Source of the DNA: Cristatella mucedo
Lineage: Eukaryota; Bryozoa; Phylactolaemata; Cristatellidae
DNA: 51,434 nt
Assembly: GCA_009760855.2 (NCBI GenBank)
Contig: WPIO01000418.1
Location: 1-51,434, forward strand
Direction of reading: 5' to 3'
The notes below the pieces were generated by a model, which was given only the letters and a program-made list of their open reading frames with translations, was not told the DNA's origin and made no database searches. Every line of letters begins with the position of its first letter. Positions within the stretch are counted from its first letter, which is position 1. Position numbers and translations under genes: made by a program. Below are positions 35,080-46,229 of the stretch, piece by piece.

Positions 35080-35879
35080 GCATAGAAGCTTATGAGAGAA
35101 CTGAAAGAAGTAAAATTTCAGATTGATTTCAATACGGATTTATAGGAAACCACTCCAGTCACTGCACACCTCCGTGAAACCGACTAGATCCTATTCACCT
35201 ATCATATCGATACCATGGTGGGGCTAGTAAAGAAGGCATGCCTGTGGGTTTTGTCGCATTACGTGACCGCACTTTACACTAAGCACGTCCTGTTTTGAGT
35301 TGCATTGTAGGGGACAGCCCATAAACAGTCTCAGCAAAGTAGATAGCATGTTACCCAAAAGTATCACAGAGAAATCAGGCAACGGTTCACATCGATCTCG
35401 GACTCTTCAGAGGCCTTGTGCTTGATAGCTGCCTCGTCCAACTCTGAGCAAGGGATGAATTTTCTTTCATGGATACGTCGTCTTAGAATCTTGTAGACGC
35501 TGCAACTCAAGGAAGAGTGGTCTTTTGATGAAATTTTAAAATCTAGGAATACACGGCATTTCAATAATCTCTACCAACTTGCGTTTTTGTAAGCTGCAAC
35601 CTATTGTAACGCCGAAGGCTCGGCGGGGTAAGCTTGACCTGCCGCTTACCTAGCGGCGTAGCCTATCGCCTAATGCCGTTCGGTGCGCGCCTACGCGTAA
35701 TAAGCTGGCCGCCACGAAACGAGCGTTTCTAGCTCTGACCTGCTTACCGTTACTAAAGGGGGTCGTGAGTCCGCGGCGTGAGGTTGGAAGCAAAACACTC
35801 AGATTGGGGATTTTACTGAACTTTATTCGCAAGTGCACAAAGTCGCTGCGCGTCTAGTTCAGCTTTATCTCCACACTCC

Positions 35880-36235
35880 TCCCACGTTCTCAGCTACACT
35901 AACACTCTTGCGGAGGGAATACTCCTCCACACTAAGCGCGACCCGGACCCTAAACCCTAACCGGTGAACTAGGAATCCGTTCCTGCCTGTGCCGAGGGAA
36001 TACCCCAAACACGCCAACTTAAACACTCTAGCGGAGGGAATACTTCACACTGAAGTGCGAACCGGAGTCTAAACCCTACCCGGAGAACTAGAACTCGGTT
36101 TCCAGCAGTGCGGCAGGAATACTCCACACACGCCAACTCAAGCACTCCTGCGGAGGAAATACTTCTCCACACTGAAGCGCGACCCGGAGCCTAAACCCTA
36201 CCCGGTGAACTAGAGCTCCACACACGCCAACTACG
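35880..36235. repeat. About 120-bp tandem repeat, three units
   Basis: Units starting with CACTCxxGCGGAGG recur at 35903, 36024 and 36143 (spacing 121 and 119). Each carries a GAATACT block, a CACACT block, a CGACCCGG-type segment, CTAAACCCTA and GAACTAG, and ends in ACACGCCAACT. The first unit holds CCCTAAACCCTAACC (35948-35962), which looks telomere-like but is part of the unit. Confidence 0.85.
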
Positions 36236-36530
36236 CCTAGCTCGCGCCGGCAAATCCCTATGCCGAGACCACGTGCTAGCACGCACACACACGACACAAA
36301 AGAAACACAAAACACGAAAGAACACACACAAAATGCCAGCTCGGGCGCCGATACGACCGATATTCGGTGGGGTTCCACCGAATCCTCCTAGCGACTGTCT
36401 CGTCTTGTTCCGTCAATCGCCGGCGAACAGCCCGCCCTCCTCCCTCGCTTTCAGAGAAACGAGTGCGACGGCGTCGAAGCCGGACCAAAGACAAAAAGAC
36501 AAGAGGCCAAGAGCGAGCGTCGCTCGACTC

Positions 36531-36537
36531 TTAAATA
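36531..36537 (-). promoter_or_regulatory. TATA-like box of the GC-rich block
   Basis: The minus strand reads TATTTAAGAG at the upstream edge of the GC-rich block. The position fits a core promoter reading into the block; no transcript evidence is available. Confidence 0.3.
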
Positions 36538-36584
36538 CCTAGCTGAAACAATGGGCAAGAGCTTAGTGGTATTGGGCCCGGACA

Positions 36585-37446
36585 CCTTGGCCCATTACTG
36601 TAATGAACTAATACCGGCACTTGGCCACTTACACTTTCATCGGTGAATGGTCATCGGACTGACTTGATTTAATCTGTTTTGCTCGATAATCTCTTCAAAT
36701 GCATTTGATAATACCTTGAAAATGAATTTCTCTGAATGAAAACTATTCATTATAAAAGTTTCCCATAGCTGAATAAAACGTAAACGTTTGGTAGTCCATC
36801 GAAAAAGTCTTTATACTAAGGTAAACGAGGATTTGCACCGGAATCGACATAAAAGTAATCTTTTGTATTCCACGTATCGGCAATCTTATCGTTTGTCGAA
36901 TTACTACAATCGCCATTGTAAAACATCCAAAATTCACTCGGTCTCATCTTCATTCCCGCCACACTCAACTCCAACGGACGCACGTGTTAAATTTTCGGAT
37001 TGGAAATTCTTAAACTTAGAAGAATACGCGTAAATCCGTTATCGGTCAATACCTTAATTTTAAAAATTCTTTTAACAGCTCTGAGTAGTTCAGCCACTAG
37101 TTTACGCAGGTCGACACTCTATTGCTATAAAGGACACCTTAACCATTTTTGTTTTAATATTTATTACTGAGCTTCATCCACTTTGGTTAATCATTACCGG
37201 GTCGGATTTTTCCTTATTTAATCTCATCACCCATGTTTAAGCTGAAGACAAAATAAATAGAGCACACAGCGCGATGGCTATGCTAATAGTGGCGAACATT
37301 AAAAATGGATTTCTAAAGCTTGAGAGTAACAGACTAGCTTGCCGTGTGTTACCAATTAAGCTAAGAAGAATGCCAAGGGCGAAATGCATTAGTGCAGATC
37401 CAGCAAGTACTCATCCATTGTTTCGGAATCGAGATATATGATCGGT
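36585..37446. other. Spacer, nothing recognised
   Basis: AT-rich DNA; the 60-80 codon ORFs overlap on opposite strands and show no motif. Confidence 0.4.
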
Positions 37447-39225
37447 ATAATAATATTAATCAATAATATGTGTACTTGATAAAGCACCCTCAGAGAACAA
37501 CGAAATCTCGTTCTAGGCGCTTTGCATTTGCTGCAATGAGAAATGCAATTAAATGCAGTAAGTAAAATCATGGGTTGAATAAGTCGAACAAAAAATGGAA
37601 GCCAAATAACATGGTTAGGGGTGACATGCACAGGGTTAGCATGCAAATGTGGCTAGTGGCAGCATGGTGACATGTGTCTCACACATAAGCCCATGAGAAC
37701 ATAAAGGAGGCCGTAATATCACAGGGACCCACTCCTAAATGCCCTGTCGTCTAAATAGGATGTGCTTTAAGTTCCTTTTTAAATGTGACGTCAATCAGGT
37801 CAGGGGATTTTCTCGACGCAGTCGTCGGGCGAGGAGTTCCAGGCTGTGGGAGCATACGAACTAAATGCACGGTCTCCAAAGGATTTTTTAAGGTTGTGTA
37901 ACGAGGTATTCTCTAGACAGTTGGATTCCGAAAAGCGGATGGTACGTGCATGCTTGGCCTGATTGGGTAGTATGTCGGAGAGATAGGCTGGAGCCATAGA
38001 ATGAAGGGACCTAAAAGTGAGCGACCCGAAACCTTTGAAGTCAACCCGCTGCTGACTGGTAGCCAGCTGTAGGTCAGGCGAGAAGTGGAGTAATGTGGCC
38101 CAACTGCGAGGCTCACGACAGACAAGCCTAGCTGCCGGTTTTGCACCAGCTGCAATCGCCTGATCGCACATGCTGGTATGCCAGTAAGCAGTGAGTTTGC
38201 AGAAGTCAAGACGAGATGTCACGAATGCGTGACCAACTCTAGACGTGGTATCCTTAGCTAAACAAGCCTGAATTTTAGCAATGTTATAAAGCTAAACATG
38301 GGCAGATTGACTTGTAGAGCTGATATCGTCGTCTAACGAGAGGTCGCTTCGGAATATGACAACCTAGATTTTTTTGAGCTGATTCGACAGGAGCATATGC
38401 TAGCAGAGCCAATTTTTGAGAGACAGCCTGTCCAATCTTTGGATCACACTGGGTTTGCCCATAACTAGCAAGTTTAGTTCTGTCATCGTTCAGTTTTAGA
38501 AAATTTTGCTGCCATCCATTGTGCGGATATCATCAATGCATGCAGCGAGTGAGTTTAGAGAATTTGAGGGGGCTCGAAGGCTTGAGAGGGATCAAAGCAA
38601 AGGGATAACTGAATGTCATCGGCATAGAAGTGAAAGCCTAGATTGGTGCTTTGCAATCACATCAGCAAGAGGCAGAGTTTAAACCGTGAAAAGAAACCCG
38701 AGCTGCTTGGGAGCTTGCCGAGGCCCTGAGGTACTCCATATTTCAGAGGTAATTCAGATGATCGTTGTCCATTTACGTCAATACTCTGCGTGTCCTCCCA
38801 CTTAGATAGGAACTGAACCACTTCCAAGCAGTGCCAGTGATGCCCGAGGCGAGATGAGAGGCCACTCTGGAAGAACCTTGTGATTGATGCCTTTGTATCA
38901 AAAGCTGCCGAAAGATCGAGCAAAAATAAGCAGAGACACTCTACCCATGTCTGCATTCCTAAGTAGGTCGTTGTATACATACCTAAAGCAATGCTGACTC
39001 TGTGGAGTGATTAAACTCTAAAGCCAGACTGAAGAACTTACTAGCAAGGTGTGAGGTTTCAATATATGAGTTCAGCTGGTCTGCCCCGATTTGTTCCCAG
39101 TGTGTTTTGATAGAAGAATGTGTAAAAGGGAGACTGGGCGGGTAGTTGCTCAAGTTCTCTTGGACTCTAGATTGTAGCGGTCGCTTTCTTGAGAAGAGGC
39201 CTGACTACAGCTTTTTTGAAAGAGT
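37447..39225 (-). mobile_element. Family A copy A-19, RT to 3' tail, rich in short insertions
   Basis: On the minus strand the copy runs from the RT entry region (L-L-K-K-A, about 39200) through motif A (L-L-D-L-S-A-A-F-D-T, about 38890-38925), an intact F-H-F-Y-A-D-D (38614-38637), the C-terminal blocks, the 3'UTR and hairpin to a short AAT tail at 37447. It shares the N-C-L-E and A-P-T-A-W-N markers with A-13, whose frame is intact, yet it has frequent one- to three-base insertions relative to A-13 and so no long ORF. That pattern suggests sequence error as much as age. Confidence 0.8.
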
Positions 39226-39276
39226 ATAGACGATGAGTCACCCCAGAAAATGATTCTAATGAACAAGAGCAGTACT

Positions 39277-39714
39277 TCAAGGATGTGAACTTGGTGAGCA
39301 CAAGCGAAAATTTTGAGAATGAATAACCGTTAGATTGACAAGCGATTGAGTTCTGGCGATAGAATAACACACTTCTGGTATTGGCGATTTTATCCCAAGT
39401 AGAGCTACATAGATAGGGTGCAATCGAAAATTCGCAAGGAATTTAATTTTTGGAATTAAAATTAGAAATACCACACCAGGTACAGAAGCCAAGTAGAACA
39501 ATAATGGTGCACAGCAGAAGCCAACATAGTGGTAACAGGGTGTGCAGGTTGATAATCTTATTTCATTGGGATGCCGAATTTTAGAATGAGATCTCTCGCG
39601 ACTTTCCTTGAACGTACAAATTGTCGTTTCTGCACTTAATGCAGTTTTTAGGTTTTTTTCAAGAGAGTAAGTGAATACAGCCACCCCGAGGATGAACTCC
39701 TTGACTTTGTCCAT
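39277..39714 (-). CDS. Orphan ORF, possible membrane-protein exon
   Basis: A 145-codon ORF starting M-D-K-V-K-E-F-I-L-G. It has a hydrophobic stretch near residues 68-90 (C-C-A-P-L-L-F-Y-L-A-S-V-P-G-V-V-F-L-I-L) that could span a membrane. It lies between two family A copies but matches neither. A possible splice donor (GTGTGT) occurs near 39373, about 113 codons in. No family was recognised. It is long for a chance ORF in a part of the window where other frames are badly broken, but unsupported otherwise. Confidence 0.2.
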   Translation of the reverse strand: MDKVKEFILGVAVFTYSLEKNLKTALSAETTICTFKESRERSHSKIRHPNEIRLSTCTPCYHYVGFCCAPLLFYLASVPGVVFLILIPKIKFLANFRLHPIYVALLGIKSPIPEVCYSIARTQSLVNLTVIHSQNFRLCSPSSHP

Positions 39715-39784
39715 GTATTTGACAAAGAAGCAAGAAAAGCGAATATAAGGCTAGATCACAACGAGCGCCATAACTAGGTAATAT

Positions 39785-40365
39785 AAAATAATAATAAGAT
39801 AACGCCCACGATAAAGCGAGCCTCAGAGAATTTTAAACCTCTCTAGGCGCTTTTTTAGTTTACTGGAAAGGGTAACGCCAATTGAAATGGTTTTGTAATA
39901 TCATGCTTGATAAAAATAAACAAACATGAACCACATGGTTAGACGAGTGAAATGCACAGGGTTAACATGCAAGTGTTGTGGTTAATCGAACATGCACGTT
40001 GTCAGCACGCCTCAAAGCACATGAAGAACGAAATCAAAGCAGACCCATTAAATGGTGTCCTAAATAAGGCGTATTTTTAAGTCAAATTTTCATATTGGTC
40101 ATGTCAATGTCAGTGCTACGATTCTGGAAGCAAGTCGGAAGTGAGTTCCTGGCTTTGGGAGCGGAAGAACCAAGGTCACTGCCTCCGAAGGATTAGAGTT
40201 TTGTTATGGGGCATTGGGTGAAACTAATCGGTATTCCGCCAAAAACAGGAGGAACGATAATAATTCCTGGTTTGATGAGTGGACCCCCATGAGATATATG
40301 CTGGAGCCAAATTTGTGATGGCTGGTCAGAAGGAAGGTTTAGCTGTGGCATACAAGTAAAATATT
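39785..40365 (-). mobile_element. Family A copy A-20, 3'UTR and decayed C-terminus
   Basis: Inverted ATT tail, decayed hairpin (about 39810-39855), recognisable 3'UTR (GCACAGGGTTAACATGC, GTCAGCACGC) and a C-terminal RT segment aligned through GTGAGTTCCTGGCTTTGGGAG. Many short insertions are present. Confidence 0.75.
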
Positions 40366-40814
40366 GTCTCACGAACAGCATCAATGTCACGGGTCTTAAG
40401 CGTTACGCAATCAATCAGGGGGACTTGGCATATAGAGGTGGGCTCACGCTGTAGGCTGAAAAAATGTCTGTTTGTAGTCAGGGTACACGATAACCAGGCG
40501 ATATATAGATTATGATAGCCTTGCCAATTGTAGGCAGAGCATGTTCATTAGATGTGCTGTCGCTTGTTGTGAGTGGGATCATGAACATAAACTAGAAAAA
40601 GAAAATATGACAGCGGCCCTTAAAACCAGCATGATAAAATCGTCAAATAAGGATAATGATCAGACTTCCAATACGTATATGGAATTGCTATAACAAAATG
40701 AGCTGAATAAAATACACACATACTGAGAAACGCATAGAAATTGCGTTATTTGCATGCCAGGGATCGACACTGAAGGCGCCGAAATCTGATATAAAAGAGG
40801 ACTTGGTTTCCCCA

Positions 40815-40827
40815 GGGGGGGGGGGGG
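40815..40827. repeat. 13-base G homopolymer
   Basis: A run of 13 G. Similar runs occur at 43196-43206 (C), 44489-44497 (C) and 45494-45505 (G), all in the right part of the window. Confidence 0.9.
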
Positions 40828-40879
40828 AGCCCCGGCGAGGGCATAGGCTACAGCAACCCCTGGAAGACTTACAATGTGC

Positions 40880-41360
40880 GATGACCTTGTGCCTAAATGA
40901 TTTGAAAGACTAGGCTTCTTGGCCGACTGAACCCTATTAATACTTGAGAGTTGCATGTTCCATTTGTGGCCCGACGCGTTGGGCCGCCCAAGTTTCTGAT
41001 TGATCTGTGGATACCAAAAGAAGGAGACGCGGCCCTATGTGCGTAGCGCAATAACAGTTGGCGTAGGCTAAACCTAGTGTAGCCATGTCTAGGTCGAAAG
41101 CAAACACCCCTTTCCGCGTCAAACATATTTTAATATAATCGTATCGCCCCTACATTTTGGCAGCGCTTTTCACGTTGATTGAGCATTCCAAAGACCATTT
41201 AGCCAATAGGACTGCCTCATCTATGACACGCCAGTTTGACGGACCCTAAGCTTCGACACAATTACAGCAAGGCCTGAGGGAGATCGCCTCTGGTTTTTTC
41301 TAGACACTGCTGGCGATGAAAACGAATTGCAGTCCTCCGGATAAGTGCTTTTCCCCCCTC
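40880..41360 (-). mobile_element. Decayed family A endonuclease fragment (A-21)
   Basis: The minus strand aligns with the 5' region of A-18 and A-12, including the segment equivalent to I-D-L-L-A-L-T-E-T-W and the downstream TGATTGATCT word, and further upstream a CGATCTCCC word. It is strongly diverged, without an open frame. Confidence 0.5.
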
Positions 41361-42784
41361 TCGCGCACTCATCCGAGCTCTTTCTTTCAGTTATTGCCTA
41401 ATGCGATGGCCGACATATCATCAGCAACCAAATCTAAGAGAGCTGCCTAACTAACGACAACAAACGCACTCATAGACCGTATACAAAGGTCTAGTTAAAA
41501 GAAAAATTTACCAGCCACCCGCCGAGAATCCATTAGTTACCACCTCTGGACGATGAGACGGATGCATGACACTAAGCATGTAGGCTTTCAGCATTACTCT
41601 AAGCACGTAACTTAAATATGATAGCCTATGGTCAAACAGCAAAGGTGTTAAGCCGCTAGGTGGGCACAGGCCGGTGACGGCCTGTCATAGCAATGCTGAA
41701 AAGCTCTGCTTCGCAAAGAAATGGCGTGTGCTTGTTCTGTGAAGGCAATCATGCCGAATTCGTCAAGACACGCTCGTAGTGCTTGGCTGTTAGCAAGGGC
41801 TGACACAAACAAAAATGCACCGAGTCAACCACGCAAAATTGGCTTATTGCCATGAATGCCAATATGCCATCGGCACTCATTGTCCACTTGAAAGAAAGAC
41901 CACAAGGACGACTCAACTCTGCTGAGAAACAGATGCATTCATATGGTCTTAGGCTTTGTGAAGACAGGCCGCTTGCTGTTCTTGTCGCTACCCATGGAAT
42001 ATGTCGTAACATCTAGCAGCCACCGTTCGTATAGACTTGACTAATTCTGCCGAAACTGTTTAAACGTCAAGGATCAATTAATGAAACTATAGCTTGCACT
42101 AGGCCATCACACAGATCAAGTCATAGCCTGATTCGCGCTTAAGGGTCCGGTGACGTTACATGTCAGTTGAAAGCTTGCATCAGTAGGATTCACTGTAAGC
42201 CACCCCACAGTTTTTCTCCAGTTTTTAAGCCCTGACAAACTAAAATAAAGCCTAGTTTTTCCATGCGTGCAGCCCCACCTTCACAGAATTCAACACATGA
42301 AACTCTGTTGTGTTAGAAAGGCACTTCATTATACTGAAAGCATTCCCTGGAAAGCTAAAGACGAGGCTCGATCATTTGATCGCTCTGACAGCATGCGTGA
42401 GCGGGGAATAAAGAGGCTAAATAGAGTAATACCCTAAAACTCGTTTGTTCTCAATGTTTTTGGGTATTCCTCTCGTGTTTTGTCTGTGCCAAGCATCGTG
42501 CTGTTTTCGCACGGGCTCTGTGCAAGCCAAGTCGTAAATCTTGCTCAGGCGCTATACTCACAGCTCTGGGTTGTATGCTGTATAATTGCAATGCTGCCAT
42601 CCTCGAATATATACTAGCAGGCAGTCATTCGGACAGTCGATAAGAATTCATTGTAGCTTGCACCCCGCACTAGGACTTTTGTCTGTCTGGAAATCTCAAT
42701 CAGAGTTTAAGGAGTGTATCGCTTACCACTCGTTTTATTAGGCCTTGCTCACCATGGTTCAACTGGTATTAAGTTATGAATAAT
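41361..42784. other. About 1.4 kb with nothing firmly recognised
   Basis: An 87-codon minus-strand ORF (41749-42012) has no recognised motif. No repeat family match was seen. Confidence 0.35.
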
Positions 42785-44320
42785 ATTTATCGCCATCTGT
42801 AATTCCACAAAGTCAATAAAAACTAATGGGTTGCTATGCAGGAGAGTTTTGCACGCACACTTACAGCCCCTAAGCGGCCATTCGTTTCGCATTCCGCGGC
42901 ACAACAGACTTCATCTCACGCATCAACGAGACAGTGAGAAGCGTAGGAGAGTCGGGGAGAGCAGTTGAGGTAGTTAGTAGCCTGGAAATAGAAGCTCAGG
43001 ACCGCTGAAAAGAATGAGCCACCGTCGGGTAGCGGTGAGGAGGGAGAGTAACTTGTCATTGTTTTAAGAATTTTGTAAGCGAAGTTCCACATCTACGACC
43101 TACCGAGCTAAAGCTTCGGTCGCTACCGTATTTAAGCGAGAAAGAATAGAATAGCTAAATTTATTGTACACGCAGGATTCGGAGTTCACAAGTAGCCCCC
43201 CCCCCCTGAAACTGGTCTGCACCAGTTCAGCTACGTAAGGAGGAGCCACGCGTGGTGGGCTTTGTGAGTCCCAGTGAGACCTGTGGAAGGCGGCTCTTAA
43301 TCGTTTGTCAGGGATCGGACGTGATGGTAAAAGCTGTAGAAGCAGTTTTCTAAATGAAGCGTTTTTAAAATTTAGGCAGCAGTTGAAAACACTCCTAAAT
43401 AATTTCAAGCACGTAGGGAAGTGTCGCACGACAGCAATGGACCTAGTAGAAAGAGCAAAGCCTTTTAAATCCAGCTACACGTATATGGTGTCCGTGTAGG
43501 AGCAGCAGTTTAACTTGTTCTCAACCCCCAAATTTTCAAGAAATTTTCCCGACATCGTAAATGTCTATGTTGGCCAAGGCAAGCATTCAGTTTTATCATT
43601 TGCTTGCAGCATTTTCTGACGGGTTCGAATTACAAAACACCTGAGTATCGTCAGCATTAAGTTGGTTATATCCTATCTTCCCAAGGCCGTGATCACTTTT
43701 CCCAGGGGTTGAGTATAAATGGAGAACAGCAAGGGACCCGAGGGCGTACCCTTGATGGGACCTGCCACAGGTGACCATTCTCATGGGTGAGAACTTGATC
43801 CCTACACGGCACGGATTGAATCGATCTGACAATTGTACGATTTCAACCCACGTCATTGCCTCGTCCGCCAGACCGATCGTTGCTCTCAAATCGTTCAAAG
43901 TAGGGACGTCGTGATCAATGGTGGTCAAAGGCAGATCTGAATTATCTGGAAGAGCTAGTTTTATGGCAGTGACATTCCCGTCATCACTTGCCACATATAA
44001 CGCCCATTGTTAACACGGAGGAGAGCAGTTTCAGTGGATTGCTGCCTCTTAAACACCAATTTAATGTTTTTCTGACGTTTTTTCTTTTCAAAATGTGCTA
44101 CCAGCTGCCTTGTGACTATTGTTTAAGAATCGTTGACAAAAAAGGAAAGAAAGGGAAACTGGGCGATAGTTATCAAAGGACTTCTGGTTAAATTTTGTAG
44201 GCTTTTAAGTATCGTTGTAATCATTGCCGAATTGAAGGATTTGGGTACGAGCCCTTATCCCAAAAGCATTGAAAATCTGGTTATGGCAGGGCTAAGTTTG
44301 TCCTGCCAGTCGGAATAGGC
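42785..44320 (-). mobile_element. Family B copy B-5, RT palm to 3'UTR
   Basis: The 3'UTR of B occupies 42785-43080 on the minus strand (matching B-1 and B-3). It is followed upstream by decayed C-terminal sequence and a palm region where the YADD position reads Q-L-N-A-D-D-T-Q (about 43640-43665), with Asn in place of Tyr but both Asp kept. The motif A region (about 43900-43990) is broken by frameshifts. Alignment to B-2 and B-7 ends near 44320. Confidence 0.75.
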
Positions 44321-44339
44321 CAGAAAATGTCAGCGTAGC

Positions 44340-45180
44340 ACGCATCAGCAATACTCGTAGTAATAGGTGTTCTAGAGGCACCGGATTCTCATAAACTCCG
44401 CCTTTTAACTTACCCCTCCACACTAAATCGAATCGATGTCATCGGGAGCTTTTGTGGCACTTTTTAACTAACTGGGGAGCACCTGAGACCCCCCCCACCT
44501 CGTTTATATCATTTAACCACTGGGGTCCTGATAACTTGGGTGTCTTGGTTGCTGAAAAATGCTCTAGTATCGCTTTGGCCGTATAAGCTTTTGATTTCAG
44601 CAGTGGCATCTTTTATTAACTATAGGGCGAGAGGGGCAGAAAGTTCGCCGGGTACGGTCTTGAATAATGGCGACGGTGCATCCTATGCTAATCAGGTCCT
44701 GTTTAAGCGGCACTGTGGGACAGAGCTGGGAGCAGTCCTCACACAAAGATAATGCGGCATACCAGAAGGTATCAAGGAGAGAAGTCAGGTAAAGGTCTAG
44801 CAACCGGGATCGGAGTCACCCGAGGCCCAGTGCGAGAAAGCGGCCTCGTGGGACATGGAGTGAGGGGCGTGCAGTCCTTTACGAGCTTACACCAAACTCT
44901 GTCATACAGTAAAGCAAACTCTTATTTGCTATGGAAAAAAAAACTCGTTCGGGGGAACATTTACTTTACCTTAGCGGTTTTTGGAAGTTCGGACGGAGAT
45001 ACTTACATTATGAACATTTAGAAACTTCCTATGCGGACTTATGTGGAACCACATCTGTATGGTATCTCAGAGTACTTACTTGGCTGATCGGCCTCCCTCG
45101 AAATTCAGCTCTTCATTTACTCGATCTTCGTAGCCTGAGACCATGAGGGCATGAGCAACCAGTCATCATCGGAAACCAGG
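44340..45180 (+). mobile_element. Family C copy C-2, internally shortened
   Basis: The first and second halves of family C are joined directly here, without the 600-700 bases of RT-like sequence that separate them in the copies at 31745-35590 and 46230-47812. Shared words with the inverted copy include GAATACC/GCATACCAGAAG, AGAAGTCAGGTAAAGG and CGGACGGAGAT. The short ORFs here do not agree with each other across copies. Confidence 0.6.
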
Positions 45181-46229
45181 CTTTAGTCAATATTAGGTTG
45201 TTCGAATAGATGTACCTCTTCCGGCAAACACGCCCGAAATTCCTCGTAGGATTAATGGCATTTACAGAGGGGCCACTGTGTTAGCCTGATTTAATAGCCC
45301 CAGTTATTAGGGACGGAAACGGAAATATAGGGCCCGGAGTAGTAACCATTTCGGCACCAATCCTGCTTGCACTGGACAGCACCGAGCTGCACTGCTGATG
45401 TCGCCCGCCTTGACGGCACCCGCGAATCATGTGATGAAGAGCGAGTGCTCAGACCCCTAGCGTCTAAGCATCTCGCACGAAGGTTTTTGTTTTGGGGGGG
45501 GGGGGCATTTTTTTTTTTCATAGTCACCAAATGAGGAGGAGGAACAGCGGTTTTTTGGGGGATGCCAAATCAGTGGTGTTTTTTTTTGCACACGTTCGGA
45601 AATCATGACGGTAGCTAGCCTTGCATCTCGCGAGTAGCTCGACACCAGATGATTGGTTTTTTGGTGGGCATCTCGAAATGAGTGAGGTGCCTAAGCAGAC
45701 TTATCTCAAGCAATTCATATCTTTCGACTTTCGCAGACTGGAGTTAATCAGTTTCTTAGGATGTAGATAACATCTGAGTTTTGGTCGAGGCTAACTTTAC
45801 AGGTCCTCACTATCAAAATCCGCTCGACGTTCAGACAGAAACATTATTCCTCAGCTAACTCGGGCGTGACGAGTCTCCTTAGTTTTCAAAATGATGGCCT
45901 TTAGCATCTATCGCATGGACTACGGTTTGGTAAACGTGTGATGATTGTTACCTGGGAAAAGCGGATAATCCTACCATGAGAACCTAAACTGCATTACTGC
46001 TTGTATTCGAAAGGATCTGGTTGTGAAATCAACCAACATGGAGTGCCGTGTGAAGTAGCATCCATCGGTTTTTGATATGCCAAAGGAAAATGCATGGATT
46101 AAACGTTTTTATAGTTTAGTATATTTGGGAATATGGTCTATTCAAGATATGAAGTGAATTTTTTTAAAGACAGCTTTTGAGTGCGACTAAGTGGAACGGG
46201 TTACTAAGTGTCGCTGCGAATGTAGGTTA
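45181..46229. other. Spacer with G- and T-rich runs
   Basis: No gene or repeat family was recognised. A 12-base G run (45494-45505) is followed closely by an 11-base T run; another T run lies near 45583. Confidence 0.45.

Larger units (their letters stand above)
31745..35590 (+). mobile_element. Family C copy C-1 with RT-like core, split by a hAT transposon
   Basis: The first 300 bases match 44340-44630 and, inverted, 47490-47812; shared words include AATAGGTGT, GAGGCACCGGATTC and ACTAAATCGAATC. The next part carries an RT-like segment at 32385-32479, reading E-N-stop-R-P-V-S-V-V-P-L-D-Y-K-I-L-D. It resembles the NxRPxS RT entry motif, with TAG at the aromatic position and the D-Y-K-I-L form typical of L1-like RTs. 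After the hAT element the RT-like reading resumes (35081-35240), and from 35245 the second half of C (AGCACGTCCTGTTTTGA onward) matches 44660-44850. This is an old non-LTR-like element of uncertain clade, with no intact ORF. Confidence 0.6.
35605..36584 (-). mobile_element. GC-rich block, possible solo LTR
   Basis: A sharply bounded block of about 980 bp is much richer in G+C than its surroundings. On the minus strand it begins TGTCCGGGCCC and ends GGCGTTACA, giving TGT...ACA ends as in many LTRs. It has a TATA-like TATTTAA at 36531-36537 and an AATAAA polyadenylation signal at 35822-35827 about 700 bases downstream, the order expected for U3-R-U5. No clear target duplication (CCTAT against CCTTG) and no internal region or primer-binding site was seen, so this is a candidate only. 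It could instead be a CpG-rich promoter. Short ORFs inside it follow the tandem repeat and do not look like genes. Confidence 0.35.

Noticed and set aside
36088-36378. 96-codon minus-strand ORF with Cys/Val-rich hydrophobic start
   Set aside because: It follows the 120-bp tandem repeat and the CA-rich tract in the GC-rich block; the apparent hydrophobic segment comes from low-complexity GTGTGT-type sequence.
44752-45021. 89-codon plus-strand ORF in family C as a protein gene
   Set aside because: The inverted copy at 46230-46798 does not keep this frame, so there is no sign of coding conservation.
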